From the NCBI GenBank assembly GCA_023426005.1, contig JAFABO010000061.1:1-25015 (forward strand): a DNA stretch of 25,015 bases, read 5' to 3'. The stretch is from Bacillota bacterium (lineage in GTDB: Bacteria > Bacillota > Clostridia > Acetivibrionales > DSM-1351). The translations under genes and the position numbers were made by a program. The notes under the pieces are model-generated. The model was not told the origin of the DNA and made no database searches. It saw only the letters and a program-made list of their open reading frames with translations. Positions 24,783 to 25,015 of the stretch are shown in pieces; positions within the stretch are counted from its first letter, which is position 1; each line of letters opens with the position of its first letter.

Positions 24783-24977
24783 TTAGCATTCATCGCCACA
24801 ACGGTCACTGCTACAGAGGAATAATAACAACAGAACTATTGCAAGCCAGATTATTCCGCAATCGTCAAATATGTCTGAGAAGCAACCAAATCCATCGTTA
24901 CAGCAGCAGAAGAAAATTATGGCCAGTATTATAAGCCATTCACATCCAAAACCTTCACTTCCACCAAAACATCCCAT
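24783..24977 (-). CDS. Cys-rich two-helix small membrane protein with internal duplication
   Basis: A 64-residue protein with nine cysteines and two hydrophobic helices. Start ATG 24977 follows GGAGG by seven bases. The two helices align without gaps: WLIILAIIFFCCCND (14-28) and WLAIVLLLLFLCSSD (44-58), and the loops GFGCEW and GFGCFSD are also alike, so the gene looks like an internal duplication. The last residues (CGDEC) are acidic and Cys-rich. Such tiny Cys/Phe/Gly-rich hydrophobic proteins occur in spore-formers, sometimes as spore coat or YjcZ-like components; that link is a guess. Confidence 0.7.
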   Translation of the reverse strand: MGCFGGSEGFGCEWLIILAIIFFCCCNDGFGCFSDIFDDCGIIWLAIVLLLLFLCSSDRCGDEC

Positions 24978-25015
24978 AACTTTACCTCCATAAATATTTA
25001 AGATAATGCATACTA

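Overview
The window looks like chromosomal DNA from a low-GC, spore-forming member of the Clostridia, most like the cellulolytic Ruminiclostridium group. This is inferred from codon use, GGAGG-type ribosome binding sites with many GTG/TTG starts, a type-3 (archaeal-like) prolyl-tRNA synthetase, UvsE, Tex, and several small clostridial proteins. No CRISPR array, tRNA, rRNA, insertion sequence or phage gene is visible.

Left part (1-5350), housekeeping: the tail of an upstream gene, a membrane-anchored PIN-TRAM protein (YacL type), ispD, a convergently placed and divergent ispF, then proS behind a clear promoter. A 394-base gene-free stretch (4013-4406) follows. It holds the likely proS terminator, a riboswitch-like fold joined to a second terminator, and a hairpin-rich leader for a secreted SH3b-CAP protein.

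Middle (5376-13224), a carbohydrate uptake island that reads as more AT-rich than its flanks: a YesM-type histidine kinase and YesN-type response regulator on the minus strand, divergent from two LplB/YtcP-type permeases, a solute-binding lipoprotein and a cytoplasmic formylglycine-type sulfatase. The likely logic is that the kinase senses an extracellular sugar, the regulator turns on the transporter, and the sulfatase desulfates the imported glycan. No ABC ATPase and no sulfatase-maturating enzyme are in the window, so both must be supplied in trans.

Next (13310-17685, minus strand): an RluA-family pseudouridine synthase, a nucleotidyltransferase fused to a phosphohexomutase-like domain whose four signature loops are all degenerate, an 87-residue unknown protein and a GtrA membrane protein. 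Then on the plus strand (17737-23248): a DUF2238 membrane protein, uvsE, a 45-codon unrecognised gene with its own terminator, tex and a six-helix membrane protein.

Right end (23245-24977, minus strand): four small unrecognised proteins, each with a strong ribosome binding site. They look like a clostridial envelope or spore-associated set. The 136-residue one has a leader in which the ribosome binding site has a perfect 10-base complement upstream, enclosing three hairpins. Nothing in the window is clearly a new system. The best candidates for something undescribed are the structured leaders (4111-4223, 4251-4349, 16736-16786, 24060-24201), the small-protein cluster and the degenerate mutase domain.
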